From Holothuria scabra (Eukaryota; Echinodermata; Holothuroidea; Aspidochirotida; Holothuriidae), in NCBI GenBank assembly GCA_037179385.1, contig CM074200.1:30011884-30075883 (forward strand): DNA of 64,000 nt. Direction: 5' to 3'. Below the pieces are notes generated by a model. That model searched no databases and was not told the origin of the DNA. It saw nothing but the letters and a program-made list of their open reading frames with translations. Made by a program: the position numbers and the translations under genes. Shown here in pieces: positions 24,546-36,499 of the stretch. Every line of letters begins with the position of its first letter. Position 1 is the first letter of the stretch.

Positions 24546-26117
24546 TGCAGAAATATTGCAATTCTATAATGCTATGAGTTTAAGGAAGGATATCGAAAAA
24601 GCGTGCCTCTAATTCTACACTACAGCAACCTCCGTCTTATCATTGCGTTCCCAAAACGCAATTGTGGGATCATCATCATCAGTTCGATGATGCGTCATAA
24701 ATTTTTGATATCTTTTCAAATCAAGAGTTCATTCTAGCAGTTTGAAGTCTCAAGGCTTAACAGATCGGGGGTCTTGCGTTCCTGATTTGAATTTCGTTTC
24801 TAAAATATAAATAAATATTTCCACTTGTGGCAAGTCTAAATTCCTTTTATTGGCATCGCTTAGGGATGAATGATTCTGGTTGTATGGAAAGTCGCTTTCC
24901 GTTTGACTATTGAACTCCAGTTGTATCCTATGTATACATACCTGGGTTATACGTCATCCTTTTTGCGTAATTCTGATGGAAAATGAGATATTTTTCAGGC
25001 GTCTTATAATCTAAATTTTGCTAGCCTATTATCTTTTATCATCACGTCTCTTTTGTTTAACGAGAAGACGTCAAGGGATGCTTCGGGTTCTGTATAGACT
25101 AGCAAGTACAAACACCCGAACTAAATGTATTAATACACTTGAGAGAAGACATTACTTACTGGGATGGGACATCTTTCTCAATTATCAAGTAGATGCATCA
25201 ATTTATAAAGCTTTAAACTCCTCATTGGTTTACACTTCGATTATATCTACAACATCAAACAGTCCCTAGAGGAGGTTTTACTATCTTCAGTACGCTTCTC
25301 GTTTGATCTGACGTTTTCTGAAAATCTAATCCTTTACCTTTTATGCAACTATTCTGAAGAGTGAACCGTACGATTAAAATCATTGACCTGTTATCATTTC
25401 GTCATGCTAGGGCGAGAGATTTAAAAAGAGAAAAGTGCAGGGTGTATTAGTTTTCTATAAATGGGATTTTTATCCTGTGGGAAACGGTGGGGTCCAACTG
25501 TAGGTCTGATTAACGAAAACTTTTGGTTAGATTCCTAAATTTTGGTGGTTGTGCATAGTTACATGATCATCATGTTTTCGTTTTAATTTAAGCTTTGCAG
25601 TCTCTCGTTCTCTCTTTTGATCGATAATGACGTAATTAACTGAATATCTTATTTTTTAGAGAGCTAATTAATCGAATAAACCGTATTTCATTGTTCAGAA
25701 CCTGGGATAACGGGTCACACATGGTAGCATAAAAGTTGATTGATGCTGGATTTATGTAGGCAAGATGAGCGATGTTCATAATTACTTGGTGACACTATGT
25801 ATATAATACATTTATAAAACGACTTCTCTATATTTTTGAGGATTGAAAACAAGGTTACGCCTTGGTATTTAGTTTTAAAGCAAAATTAATTTCGTACTTG
25901 TCAAATAAATACCATATCTTCTATCTGATTATTCCTTGTATTACTATATGATAATCTCATTTCAAATTTAAATTGTCCAAAGATGGCGGGGAATCGTGAT
26001 CTTAGTTAGTTAACTTGGACATTAAAAACATTGCATATCTTTTATCAAAGATTTTAGAGTGCACACTTCAGAAATGAGGAATGATTGTAAAGTTCCAAAT
26101 GTACGGCGCTCTTGAGG
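24546..26117. other. No gene recognised
   Basis: Only short ORFs (83 codons at 25018-25269) without recognisable family. Confidence 0.45.
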
Positions 26118-26241
26118 TGCCATACCGCATATCATGATGGTAAGACAATTTATCCTACTCATGCTGACATCCTTGGGCTTAGGAATTCGAATTCCCACCA
26201 TTATGAATGGCATTTTCACCACTGTGATACGCGGTATGGCA
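26118..26241. repeat. Short inverted-repeat element (124 bp)
   Basis: TGCCATACCGC (26118-26128) and GCGGTATGGCA (26231-26241) are a perfect 11-bp inverted pair. No target duplication is visible, so a MITE remnant is only a suggestion. Confidence 0.35.
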
Positions 26242-26263
26242 TTATAGGAGCTAAATAAAAATG

Positions 26264-26513
26264 CACTGTAAACATAAATTAAACAAAATTGTGCCTGAAC
26301 TGACTTATCAAGTTAGTCAACAATATTGACTAATATTCGACCCAGTTGAATTAGTTTCTGACAAATATTTAGCCTCCTTAACGAAGTTTTGACTGATATT
26401 CTTTAGTCCATTACATCGAAATTAGTCAGATATCATCACACATTAGTCAAATATGAGTGGCTAACGTGGTTAGTTAATTCAGACACCACTTTGACTAATT
26501 TGTGTTTACAGTG
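26264..26513. mobile_element. MITE with CACTGTAAACA ends and TTAGTCA motifs (250 bp)
   Basis: CACTGTAAACATAAATTA at the left matches the inverted right end CACTGTAAACACAAATTA at 17 of 18 bases. Inside, TTAGTCA and its inverse TGACTAA recur at least six times, giving many small hairpins. It is non-coding. CACTGTAAA-type ends are widespread in animal MITEs. Confidence 0.65.
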
Positions 26514-27409
26514 TGTCTGCCGTGTTTTTCGAACTCTTCTCTTGTTTTATAATATATATTCATTGATGTATAAAACGTCTCAGTATTGTCTTTAAATTAC
26601 AAAGGTTGTCAAATGAAGACCAAAGGATATTGTTCCTAATAACCTTTTCCCTCTGAAAGATTGACGACGTTGTCCTTCACACATCGGTGTTAAAATACAA
26701 ATGTAGCATTGTTTGGTTTTACCTTTGAGCAAAAGAATTTTGAATTTTTGTGAATTTGTTAAAAAATCACTAATTAATCTGGGTTCAAGGGTTAACGGCA
26801 ACTAAAATTAACGAAAACAACACTAAACCGATCGTAAAGTTATAGTTATATTTGAGTCAAAAGCATCTGCAAATAGAATATTTTAAATTCTTATACTGTC
26901 ATCTAAGCAAGGATAATAAATACTAGTTTTATTCGTAAGAGCCAAAAAGACAATAAGCTTTAGGTGAATATGAGTTTATAACATGTTTTCAAAGAAATAG
27001 CGAGAAAGGCAGTGTCTGTGTTTTATAAGTGCACGCAGAAAGCAAATGAAATGTGACTAGGTGATAGTTGCCACCCAGTGACAAATTTATCTGGCATGAA
27101 ACTGAAAGAATAGTGAAAAGATTGAACCGTGGGCGATAACATTTGGTGCAGAGCAAAAGAGTTATTGGGAACGGGCAGACTGATGTATCCACGGAGTATA
27201 TCGGTTAGTTTCTAATTTCTGGAACATTCAGCCGAAGACGGAAGAATTAATGGGCTGTGCAACTGTGGGGGTGGAGGAAAGGATGAAAATAGTTCACAAC
27301 AGTCGTACAGTGTGAAAAACGCTTCCAGCAAATGGCATATTATATGCACGGAACGTGTTAAAAAGCTGTGCCTTTAGGAACTGCAAAAGTGCATTGTTGG
27401 ATTTTGAAA
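26514..27409. other. No gene recognised
   Basis: Nothing beyond short ORFs. Confidence 0.4.
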
Positions 27410-27870
27410 TTCTGAATGCATATTCTGGTGACTTTTCCCTAGAATCCCATAGAAAGTAAAATATACTCCAAACCATGTTCTGTAAACTCTCTGGAAATAT
27501 CGTAATCTTTTCGTTACTTACGTTATACCTCTTTAAAGATTAGTCATTTTTGTTACACAATATTTCCACTATGCAACATAGGCACAGAATTCTGTGTAAT
27601 TCGGGAACATTGCATGTTGGGTTACCGTTATTTTTCTTTATAATTGAATTTCCTGTTTGACCATAAGATTTGAATGGTGAACTATGTCTTCCCGTAGATG
27701 TAGATAATCCCCATATTTTGTACACCATATCATGGGTTACAGCAATCAATGTTGCAGAATATCTTCTATAAAGCGGCATTTTCGAAAGTTGAATTTAATA
27801 CAAAGTCAATTTGATTTGCTGCGATGACATCACAGGTTCCCCATAATGCAATACATCACAAGGAAATATT
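27410..27870 (+). repeat. Diverged interspersed repeat, copy 2 (~460 bp)
   Basis: The counterpart of 5140-5610, with the same ordered blocks in the same orientation and many substitutions and small gaps. The divergence suggests old insertions. No coding content was recognised. Confidence 0.6.
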
Positions 27871-27879
27871 ACATTCATG

Positions 27880-28650
27880 TTGAATTGCCCTGCCTATAAA
27901 AACCCTGTCCACACCTTTTTGCTTTAGTGAACGAAGGTCAACAAAAACCAGATAAGAAATTGCCCTACTGCTTGCCTTTCACACCTCACAAACAGTGGCA
28001 CATCTGGCTGGTATCATTCAGCCTTTGTTCACATCTTCCTCTAACTGCCTCTTATCTTTTGGTTTCTTGTTGGTTTCTTTTTGGTTTCTTGTAGCTTCCT
28101 TGAATGAGTTACGAAGGGTAAAATTTGATTACCCCATCAAACGTCCCTTTTGGTGGGGACTCGGGAGAAATATCTAATAGGGTAAGAAATTCCTCATGTT
28201 CCTTTGGAAATTAGTAAATCCCTTACCCTACATACTATCGAGAAAAACTCTTTCACGCTCTAAAAGAGACTTTCCACATTTTGAATTAGACTATCTTTTC
28301 TCCGGTAGATCCCATTAACTCTCTCTTTTATCAAGGCTTATTCCAGGCTTAAGCTTTAATTTACAGCTCATAATAGTTTTAAGGCGTGTAATCATAGCAC
28401 AAAGGGCAAACTGTAGATCGATAATCGAATAATGGTACAAGAGGTATTTAGGAAGGGGTAGCAAGATATCTTCCAGACCAAAGGAGCCATTTTCCAGGGA
28501 AGATGTGTTGAGATGTCAAAAGAAAGATGTCAATGAAAGACTAAGAACCGTCAAAACAAAACTAAACACGTACACATTTTTAAACACCCACATAAGAACA
28601 AGAAAATGGCTTGATGTTTTTTAGACTTCAAACAATCCAAGACTTCTTCA
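27880..28650. other. No gene recognised
   Basis: Unremarkable apart from a short TTGGTTTCTTGT triplication at about 28060-28095. Confidence 0.4.
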
Positions 28651-28831
28651 AACACCGTTCGTTATTGTATAATGGTGTGTTTAGTTTAATTAATCACTGT
28701 AAATACTTGTAAATACTTGTAAATATTATATTTATTTCTCAAAACTCTGTAAATACTTGTTTGAATACATGTATTTGAAGGTTGAAGTAAAGTGATCCTT
28801 CAAAAAAAAAAAAAAAAAACACCGTTCTTTA
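28651..28831 (+). mobile_element. Retroposed fragment with polyA tail and 14-bp target duplication
   Basis: AACACCGTTCGTTA (28651-28664) and AACACCGTTCTTTA (28818-28831) flank about 155 bp that ends in 18 A (28802-28819). This is the hallmark of LINE-driven target-primed integration. The body holds CTGTAAATACTTGTAAATACTTG repeats and no recognised coding sequence. It is probably a severely 5'-truncated LINE 3' end or a retroposed RNA. Confidence 0.7.
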
Positions 28832-29685
28832 ATAGCGAGTTCGGTTATTCGTTTTGGTGGCTATGCACATGCGCACATCCTCCAAATCGTCGGGGTAAAC
28901 AACCAAACCCATCACCTACAACACGTGTTCCAAAAATTTGTGTTTACATGACAATTTTGTAGCATCATTCTTTTTTAATTAATCCAACCATAATATAAGG
29001 AGGAATCATGAGTGTAGTTCTGTACAGTGTTTAAATTACACCTTGGTGTAAAAATAAGCACTTTAATCTGCCGTAGAGTATGGCTGGGTCCCTATTTTCG
29101 TTCGAGTTGGATAGTCAGATTTTGGCTTGGTGTTGTATGAACGTACTGCACGACAACAACGGAACGCTATATACTGTGGCCTGAGCTCGGTTCGTGTTTT
29201 CCACGCTATGCCCCACAATTCCACGTGCCAACGAATTACAGAACCAGCTTACACAAAATTGAACAAATTTGTTCAATCTTTTAAACAAACACGTTTTCCT
29301 CTATCTTCAACAGGTGGATTTCTGGAGGGGGAGACTCCGCTTCGCACTATCCTCCGTTTGACCACAGAAATTTGTCTTTTACATCTTAGGTGACCTCTGC
29401 AATAAAAAAAAAACATCTTATATTCAATTGAATTCATTCACTGTCAGATACTCGATGATAAAAATCACTGGCCTCTAAGCTAAATTGTAGAGAGGCCAAG
29501 ATCAAAACAAGAGAGTGTGTAGGGAGATGTGAAGTGAGAAATGGACAATGACTGAATTCATTACTCTTATCTCTTTTAACCCTGACATTCAAAGGTGGTG
29601 TGTTTACGACAACGGCGTTATGAAGCAGAAAGAGGATAAATCTATTTTAAAAGTGTTTTTGGAAGTTGCTTGAATACAAAAAGGT
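28832..29685. other. No gene recognised
   Basis: Only an 88-codon ORF (29127-29393) without family resemblance. Confidence 0.4.
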
Positions 29686-29689
29686 TTAA

Positions 29690-29918
29690 CCCTTTACCGT
29701 TGTTTGGGTCCTTTTGGACCCATACGGAGAGCGCGGCTGTCACCCATCTTTACTGTTTCACGCGGAGCTCGAAACTGCAAGAAGCTACCCGAAAATTCGA
29801 CCACAACAACGAGAGAAACAATAGTTCAAGGTCACGGGGTCAATAGCCTACGGAAGCCAATGCGGGGCGTGCTACGTCCGCTTTTCCGCCCACTCCCGAG
29901 GGGGACAACTGTAAAGGG
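29690..29918 (+). mobile_element. piggyBac-like MITE, copy 3 (229 bp, internally shortened)
   Basis: It starts CCCTTTACCGTTG and ends ACTGTAAAGGG, flanked by TTAA (29686-29689, 29919-29922). About 22 bp present near the right end of copies 1 and 2 are missing, and there are more substitutions, so this is the most decayed copy. Confidence 0.8.
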
Positions 29919-29922
29919 TTAA

Positions 29923-30660
29923 GTAAAATGATGGAAACTCTTATGATATACGCTTACAAGATGAAACTATCAAACGCACAGAAAGCAAACGATTTACCGA
30001 AGACAGTTGCTTCAGATTTCTATTAACTAGATACTAGACAAATCAGGCATTTGGACGGGATTTGTATCAGCCTACCAAGTGCAGTTGGAAGTCACCCAAT
30101 CAGAAGCAAAGATAAGGAAATCAATTGTCCTGTCTGTTGAAGCACTCAGTCTTCCTGCTTGTCTGGGGAAAGCAGAGGGTGGAAGTGTACCATTTTAGAT
30201 TAATCACGGTCTGTAAACTTCAAAGCACTTGTCCACCTCATGCATGCTTTGTCCAAGCTCCGTATTGAATGCGATAATCCAAAACCACCCCCTTCAAAAA
30301 ACAACAACAACAACAACAAACAAACAGACAAACAAACAAAAAACATGGCCAAAATTCCCGTACTGTTAAACTGATCATTTTTATTTAACGACGATTTCGG
30401 TAGCTAGGATTCCGGTGATCCACCTTTTTGTTTCTTCTTTTGTTTTTTGTTTTAGTTATTTTTTAAGTTGTTGAGTAGATTCAATATTAACGGGCACCTT
30501 TGAAGTCACTTTTGTACCTGAAAACTGAAATATCCTTCAAGTGCACTATTCAGAGGAAATGTTAACTTACAAACAGTCACCATAAGATATGGATGTCTAA
30601 TGTAAAACTGCAGTCCAACAACGTTAGTTTACTCTAATCAATTAAACACTTATTTTGTCC
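29923..30660. other. No gene recognised; CAA/CAAA microsatellite
   Basis: A simple repeat of AAC then AAAC units lies at about 30298-30342. Otherwise nothing was recognised. Confidence 0.45.
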
Positions 30661-30845
30661 CTACTTTGTAAACACGTTTAGGGTCTTACCATTTTAAGCT
30701 TTTTAACACGGTGTTTCTTGATTGGCTGTTGCCATTGTATTGTATCGGTTGTACTCTTTGCTCGAGTCATGGATTAAGTTAGGGATTAGGGTTTTCGTTA
30801 GCCAGTTAGGAAATTTCATGTTAAACAATGAGCATCGCCCCACTT
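30661..30845 (-). repeat. CCTAACCC/CCAATCA interspersed repeat, copy C
   Basis: The inverse orientation of copies A, B and E: GTGTTTCTTGATTGGCTGTTGCCATTGTATTGTATCG, an ACTCTTTGCTC block, AGGGATTAGGG, GCCAGTTAGGAAATTTC and TTAAACAATGAGCATCGCCC, in order. Confidence 0.55.
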
Positions 30846-30849
30846 CTTA

Positions 30850-32100
30850 GCAACGAAATGTGTTTTAAGACAAAATTCTTAGGAATTTGACAAGTATCTT
30901 TAACATCTAAATATCTTTTCAAAGTGGGGTTAAGATGTTTAGAAAAATATTGTTTCTAAAAACCGTTTAAGAAGACCTGGAACCATAGCTGCCAGTATTG
31001 TCACAGTTCACTTTATTTCCGTGTAGTTGAATAAAAATAATTATTTAATGTAATGTATCGATTTGCATGAGACATTTCAAACCGGTTTGCAACGATAATG
31101 CACGAAGTAACCGACGAAAAAAATACAAATCAATCAAAATAATCACTTAAGACCCTAAACGAAGCCATAAGAGGAGACTGAACAGGAAAAAATGGAAAAT
31201 ATAGAAAGATAACGAAAAACATAAAAAATAAAACATCATCCTAACAGTTACAAACATCCCTTAAAAGATAAGTTTTCAAATTACCTTTAAAAGTTCCAAG
31301 ACACGTACAGTTATTCAAAAATTCAGGAAGTTTTTTAAATAAAATTAGCGCCATTTCTCCAAAATTCCTTTTCCTTTAACAAAAACACGTCCAATCATTG
31401 ATACCCCTGGCGAAAGATGTGCCAAGAAGAAATTTAAAGGAAAATATTGCGTTCAAAATGCGTCAACATAGCATTAAAAGAAAACAGCTCAAATCATTAT
31501 CAAATCATTTGGTCTCAACAATAAGCCCAAACAACAGTTTGATCTCCTCAAAATATTATGCACAAGAAGTGTTATGGAAGTTACATCTTTTGTGATGTTG
31601 AAAGTTTGGATGAAAAAATTATTCTTGAGCAACTAGCAACTGAATTTCCATCTGAGGGAAACTTGTTTTGTGAAAAGAAGGCTACCATACTGCCTTATAT
31701 TTAATTATTCATGATCACCCTTTGCTAATAAATATTGATTTTAAAAGGATTAAATTTCCATGAAAAACAAATGCAATATTTCCCTTTCATACTAGCTCTT
31801 AAGGTTCTGGTCCGTTGATAAATTTTCAATAAATCATTTAGACAGAATGGTGCTAGGCCGTTGGTTATCTTACTAGTCATTTAAAGTACTTTCTTTTCAA
31901 TCCTTTTACCAATAGGTCGAGCCAGGTATTGTCCTTGAGTTAAAAGGTATAATTTTCCGTTACAAAGTTCTGGCTTGTTAAATTTAATCCCATGAAATAC
32001 ACTTCTTCAATATACAGACAAATTGAAAAGAATAGAAAACGGTTAGGCTGACGAAAAATAATACTAATAATAATACCACAAATGGAAGTGTGATTATGAA
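30850..32100. other. No gene recognised
   Basis: AT-rich with short ORFs only. Confidence 0.4.
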
Positions 32101-32110
32101 ACGTTTTAAG

Positions 32111-32298
32111 AGTGGGTGCTTACTGTTTAATAACGTATTTCTTGATTGGCTGCTACTATTGTATTGTATCCATTGTATTCTTTGCTAGGTTTAGGGATTA
32201 GTTTAAGATATATGATTATCATTGGCCAGTAAGTAAATTTCTAAACAGTGTGCATCGCTCCGTTTTAGATTAACTTTTACAAAGTGATAGCACCCACT
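32111..32298 (-). mobile_element. CCTAACCC/CCAATCA repeat, copy D, with inverted ends (188 bp)
   Basis: AGTGGGTGCT and AGCACCCACT form a perfect 10-bp inverted pair around the family core (TTTCTTGATTGGCTG..., TTTGCTAGGTTTAGGGATTAG, GGCCAGTAAG, AAACAGTGTGCATCGC). This suggests a MITE rather than a random repeat. Confidence 0.55.
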
Positions 32299-32299
32299 T

Positions 32300-33720
32300 G
32301 TTTAATGGTGACAAGTTAATAGTTGAAGCAATAGTAGAGTGTTCTTCGTGCTAAAAGACGGTTTATGTGTAGAAAAGGGTCCTCAAATGATTTTATAGAT
32401 CTAATTTTAACCATGAAGGAATGCATGAAAACTTCAATGAGCATTAGAGCATGAGAGATTTCATCCAGAAAACTGTTATATCTCTGCATATTTAAGAAGC
32501 TGTTCCATCCGAATGATGTTTCAAAACTGGTTGCAGTCATAAATTGGATCTCAATTCTCATGAGATTTAAGAATGTTTAATAATGTGGGGGAAGGTGGCG
32601 TGAGGAGAGGAGGGTAGTTTAGGGATAAAAATATTTGCTGCGATAAACTTCCAAGAGGATGAAATTTGAAAAAAATCTTTGACAGAAATAATTAAAGACT
32701 CAGGTTACAAAAGTATTTTACTTAAGAAATATTTGACATTTCCAAAAAACCTTGAAGCTTGAGAAACTAACAAATGTCGGTCCAGAAAGGGGTACCTTTA
32801 AGATAGAATCATCCTAGACTTAAAAATAGAATTCCAGTGGGTAATAAATAATTACCCATGTCAATTGAGCTTCAAAACACCTCAGGGATTTTTCTCGATA
32901 CTGACGTGCAACAGGAGAAAGACTTTCAGCTTAGCAAACGATCCACTTCTGCATAAGATTGCAAAAAGTTGTCTCCTCTTTGAGTCTGTATACAAACCAG
33001 TTTGTCATATGAGCTGTTTTTTATCCTTCCCATGCTCTTTTTAAACTGTTAAAGCAAGGGATTATCGGAAGAAATCTATCTTTTCTGCTTCTCTAGGCTT
33101 GAAATTGCCATCGAGGGAGTGACCATGAACGTCGTTTGCTACAGCTATGAGATGGTATTATAACATTACCATCAAGTATGCATTCTTTGTTACGTTTGTA
33201 GGTTTTTATTCACCCAGAAGTCTTTTTTGGGCATTTTTTCAGTAAATAAGTGCTCCCTATCAATTAAGTTTAACATATAGGTCATAGAAGACAACTTTTT
33301 ATTTAAATATCTGTTTTTACGAAACCCTTGCAAACTATCCATTTACCAGTTTACCCTAAGTATTCTGTAAAACCGCGTGAAACTTGAGGAAAACAAAACG
33401 GATAAAATAAAGTGGTACAGTTTGTGCTCTGTATCAATTTCTTATAGGCAGAGTCTGCGATATAGTTTAAACTATTACGCCACATAATACAATACAACTT
33501 TAAAATTTCTACGCAATTTTAAGATGAAAGGGTGCAGACTCATTGTGTGTGCTTGCAGCATGTTAAATATTCTTTCAAGCCACAACGTTTGTAATAGCCG
33601 GTTGTCAATGCAACTCCACAATACATTTTGTAATATGAAGTAAGAGTCACTTATATATCAGCGTCTATTTCGAACTAACTGACTACTGTTTTTCTGTTGA
33701 ACAATTTAAAAATTTCGTTG
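32300..33720. other. No gene recognised
   Basis: Nothing supportable was seen on either strand. Confidence 0.4.
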
Positions 33721-33725
33721 AAGTT

Positions 33726-33983
33726 GAAGGTAAAGAGCAGTCCCCCAAACTTATTTTGAAGAAAAGGCTTAATAACTCAATTTTCATCTTATTTCTCTTC
33801 AAGGTATCTTTAATTGCATTTTATGACTTTACCATTGCACATTCAAGGTAAACCAAGTAGTTATTTCTGGTAAATTTCACATTTGAAGAGAAAAACATTG
33901 CCACATGACTACCAACAACCAATCATGAAACTGGACGGTCTACTACACTTCTCCAATTTGGGATGACTGCTCTTGCCCTTTAA
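33726..33983. mobile_element. TTAAAGG-ended MITE, copy 2
   Basis: It has a degenerate left end AAAGGTAAAGAGCAGTCC and a right end GGGATGACTGCTCTTGCCCTTTAAG. The internal blocks match the copies at 7750 and 42935. Confidence 0.6.
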
Positions 33984-34740
33984 GTGGACGTTGAAAGACA
34001 TCAATAGACCCTGCAATACCAGACATAACGTTGTTCATTAGACGCAGAGTTAAAGACACAAACGTGTTTTCTTCGCTCAATGGACACAATCATCTCTGTT
34101 CCGACGGCAAATGTTCACCTAGATTTTATGCATGTGACGCCCCGTTCGAGGTAAACCTGTTTCATTGTAGCGTACATATAAATGCAGACAGCTGCTTTCT
34201 GTTCTGTTCGGATATGGGCCTAAGTAAACACGGGAGCTGTCACTAGAGTCAACTACTCGGACTTTCTTGAAGTGAGCTTTTTACTTGTCGTCAATATGAA
34301 GTTCTATTACGTCCATGCATAAGGTCTAAAAAGTAGAAGTGACCAACTCTACATTGTTGAAATCTGGGCCTTTGTATTGCCAATAGAGTAATTATCTTCA
34401 AGGTGCACGTGAATTCTATTTTGGCCACTCACCGTAGTTTGCTTAGTATTGGCGAGGGGATGGTCCAGCTGCTCTTCCAAGTAAAGTGTTACTTCAATCC
34501 CTGTAGAGTGACATAGACAACCTGAACATTTTATTTGCCTTGATTTTTTCTTTGAAAGTTGATTTAATCAGGTAACGTGTATCTTACTTTAAAAATTTTC
34601 AAGATGTAAGAATTTTCTGGTATAAATCGTTTTCGTTTTAGCCTAATTGTATCGTTCCCATTGTAAATTATAGTTACAGTCATCCCTATAACGGGTTTGT
34701 ACAAGAATGTAAAGAGTTGCAAGTGTGTTGTCAAATATTT
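33984..34740. other. No gene recognised
   Basis: A 71-codon ORF (34031-34246) has cysteines but no recognisable domain. Confidence 0.4.
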
Positions 34741-35110
34741 TCATTCGCGGTCTTCAAATGAGGTGAGACCGTCCGCCTCTCACACGGAAGGCCCGGGTTC
34801 TATTCCCAGGTCGGGTCATACCAAAGACTCTAAAAATGAAGCCTACTGCCTTGTGCGTGTTACTCCGCATACGCAATGGAGTAGGAAAAACAAACCAGTG
34901 AGCCACAACTGGAAAAAAAGGCCTTGGCCGGCTCGACTTGAATTAATAGGTTGGAAACTGGGCAGTAAATTTCTAACTGACTGACTGACTGACTGACTGA
35001 CTGACTGACTGACTGACTGACTGACTGACTGACTGACTGACTGACTGACTGACTGACTGACTGACTGACTGACTGACTGACTGACTGACTGACTGACTGA
35101 CTGACTGACT
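34741..35110 (+). mobile_element. tRNA-derived SINE, copy 2, with CTGA tail
   Basis: The tRNA-like head carries a B box GGTTCTATTCC; its A box is degenerate. A body with GTGAGCCACAACTGG leads to the family tail TGGCCGGC...AATAGGTTGGAAACTGGGCAGTAAAT, shared with 16864-17035. The body is longer than in copy 1. The tail passes directly into the CTGA array, so tetranucleotide slippage at the SINE 3' end is the likely origin of the microsatellite. Confidence 0.75.
34976..35110 (+). repeat. (CTGA)n microsatellite, about 34 units
   Basis: An uninterrupted tetranucleotide repeat of 135 bp at the 3' end of the SINE. The absence of imperfections suggests recent expansion, or possibly assembly smoothing. 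Confidence 0.95.
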
Positions 35111-36314
35111 TAAGCTGTGACCGGACGCGAAGTGGCCATGATCCAGCTTAACTCAGAGTCAGTGTTTGGATGCTGTTTTAAATTAATAGGGGGCGTGATT
35201 CTGGGGACGTTTGAAAGGGAACGAAAAATGACGACCGCAGTTCTGATACCATCATGGACAATTGAAAAAACAAGGATTGTGAACATCTTATATAGAAAAA
35301 AGAGCAATCTTCTTGGGCTTTTATTTTTATACAATGTTTTTTTTTCTTTTCAAGCTATTCTGCTACATGAGAAAGGAAGGTATGTTGATACCAACATTTC
35401 AATTGCAAATTAAGAAAGAAAAAATAAGACGTGTTAAATTTTGAAGGGGAGCTCGAGGTGGTTTCATTAAAATATGACTGTCAGCAGTAGACGAATGCAT
35501 GTTCACTAATTAAAAAATCCGTCATTTCCTCCACAGAAGAAGAATATTATGACACGTTTCTTTATCGATGTCTTTGAAATTGAAGTATGTAAACGACACC
35601 AATTCCCCTCCGTCATTTTCACGGATGGAAGGTTATATTTTTCAATGTTCATTTAAATTACGGAACTACCGCTAAAATTACCACCAATTAAAGTCTGAGG
35701 AAGGCAACCCTTTTGCAAAAATAACTTCAAACATATTTTCCTACCGAAATTGCACATTGGTAAAAAAATCTTCATTAACTTTGGTTTCCGAGAAATTTAA
35801 AATTTGACTAAAAAGTTTTAAAACTTTCTTCTTTGATACCATTTTTTAACCAATACAATACCCTGCCTTGGGAAATTCTGCTTAAGTGTTTTGTTCATAA
35901 AGTAGGCAACGACTGTGTATTGCAATTAAGGCCCCATAAAAATAATTTTGTTCTCATCACCGGCTGGAAAGATTTTGGACTCCGAGGGGATTTGGTTTGT
36001 TAGGAAATAATTAAAATAAATACCCCAGTCTCAGAGGTAATCACCTCTATGTGCATTTCTCGAGGAAAAATGATTTCGGTCACCGTTTGTGACTGTTTTT
36101 GCATAAACAGATTGCTAAAATTTACTTCGACCAAATCCCATAATTCATCGTTCCTATACCAATACCAATACCAAAAAGCATTTATAAAGCGCCCTAACAA
36201 TGAACACAGCGCTTTACAGAATGAAAGCATAATGCAAAACATATACAAATATAGGTATTAAAATGACAAGAAACGAAACCTACCTGACCGTATGTTCTTT
36301 ACGGACGAATTATA
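35111..36314. other. No gene recognised
   Basis: Short ORFs on both strands (98 codons at 35117) look incidental. A TACCAA triplet repeat lies at about 36155-36176. Confidence 0.4.
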
Positions 36315-36497
36315 GAATGCTTTCACTTACTTCACAAGCCCCGCCCCATTTGACCAGCAAAATCTAGTGAAGTAATCATTTAGTGTACCTAGATGAGAAT
36401 CAGCTGACGACTCTCGTGCAAATGCTGCAGTAAAACACTGTTGATGCTTGCCCAGCAGAGGGCGTGGCTTATCAATTGTGACTTAACGTAAGCACTC
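36315..36497 (+). mobile_element. GCTTTCAC-ended MITE, copy 1 (~183 bp)
   Basis: GAATGCTTTCAC at the left is an inverted copy of the right end GTAAGCACTC. Internal landmarks are TTCACAAGCCCC, GACCAGCAAAATCTAGTG, CAGCTGACGAC, GGGCGTGGCTTATCAATTGTGAC. Further copies lie at 37423, 49071 (inverted, partial) and 62365. Confidence 0.6.
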
Positions 36498-36499
36498 AA

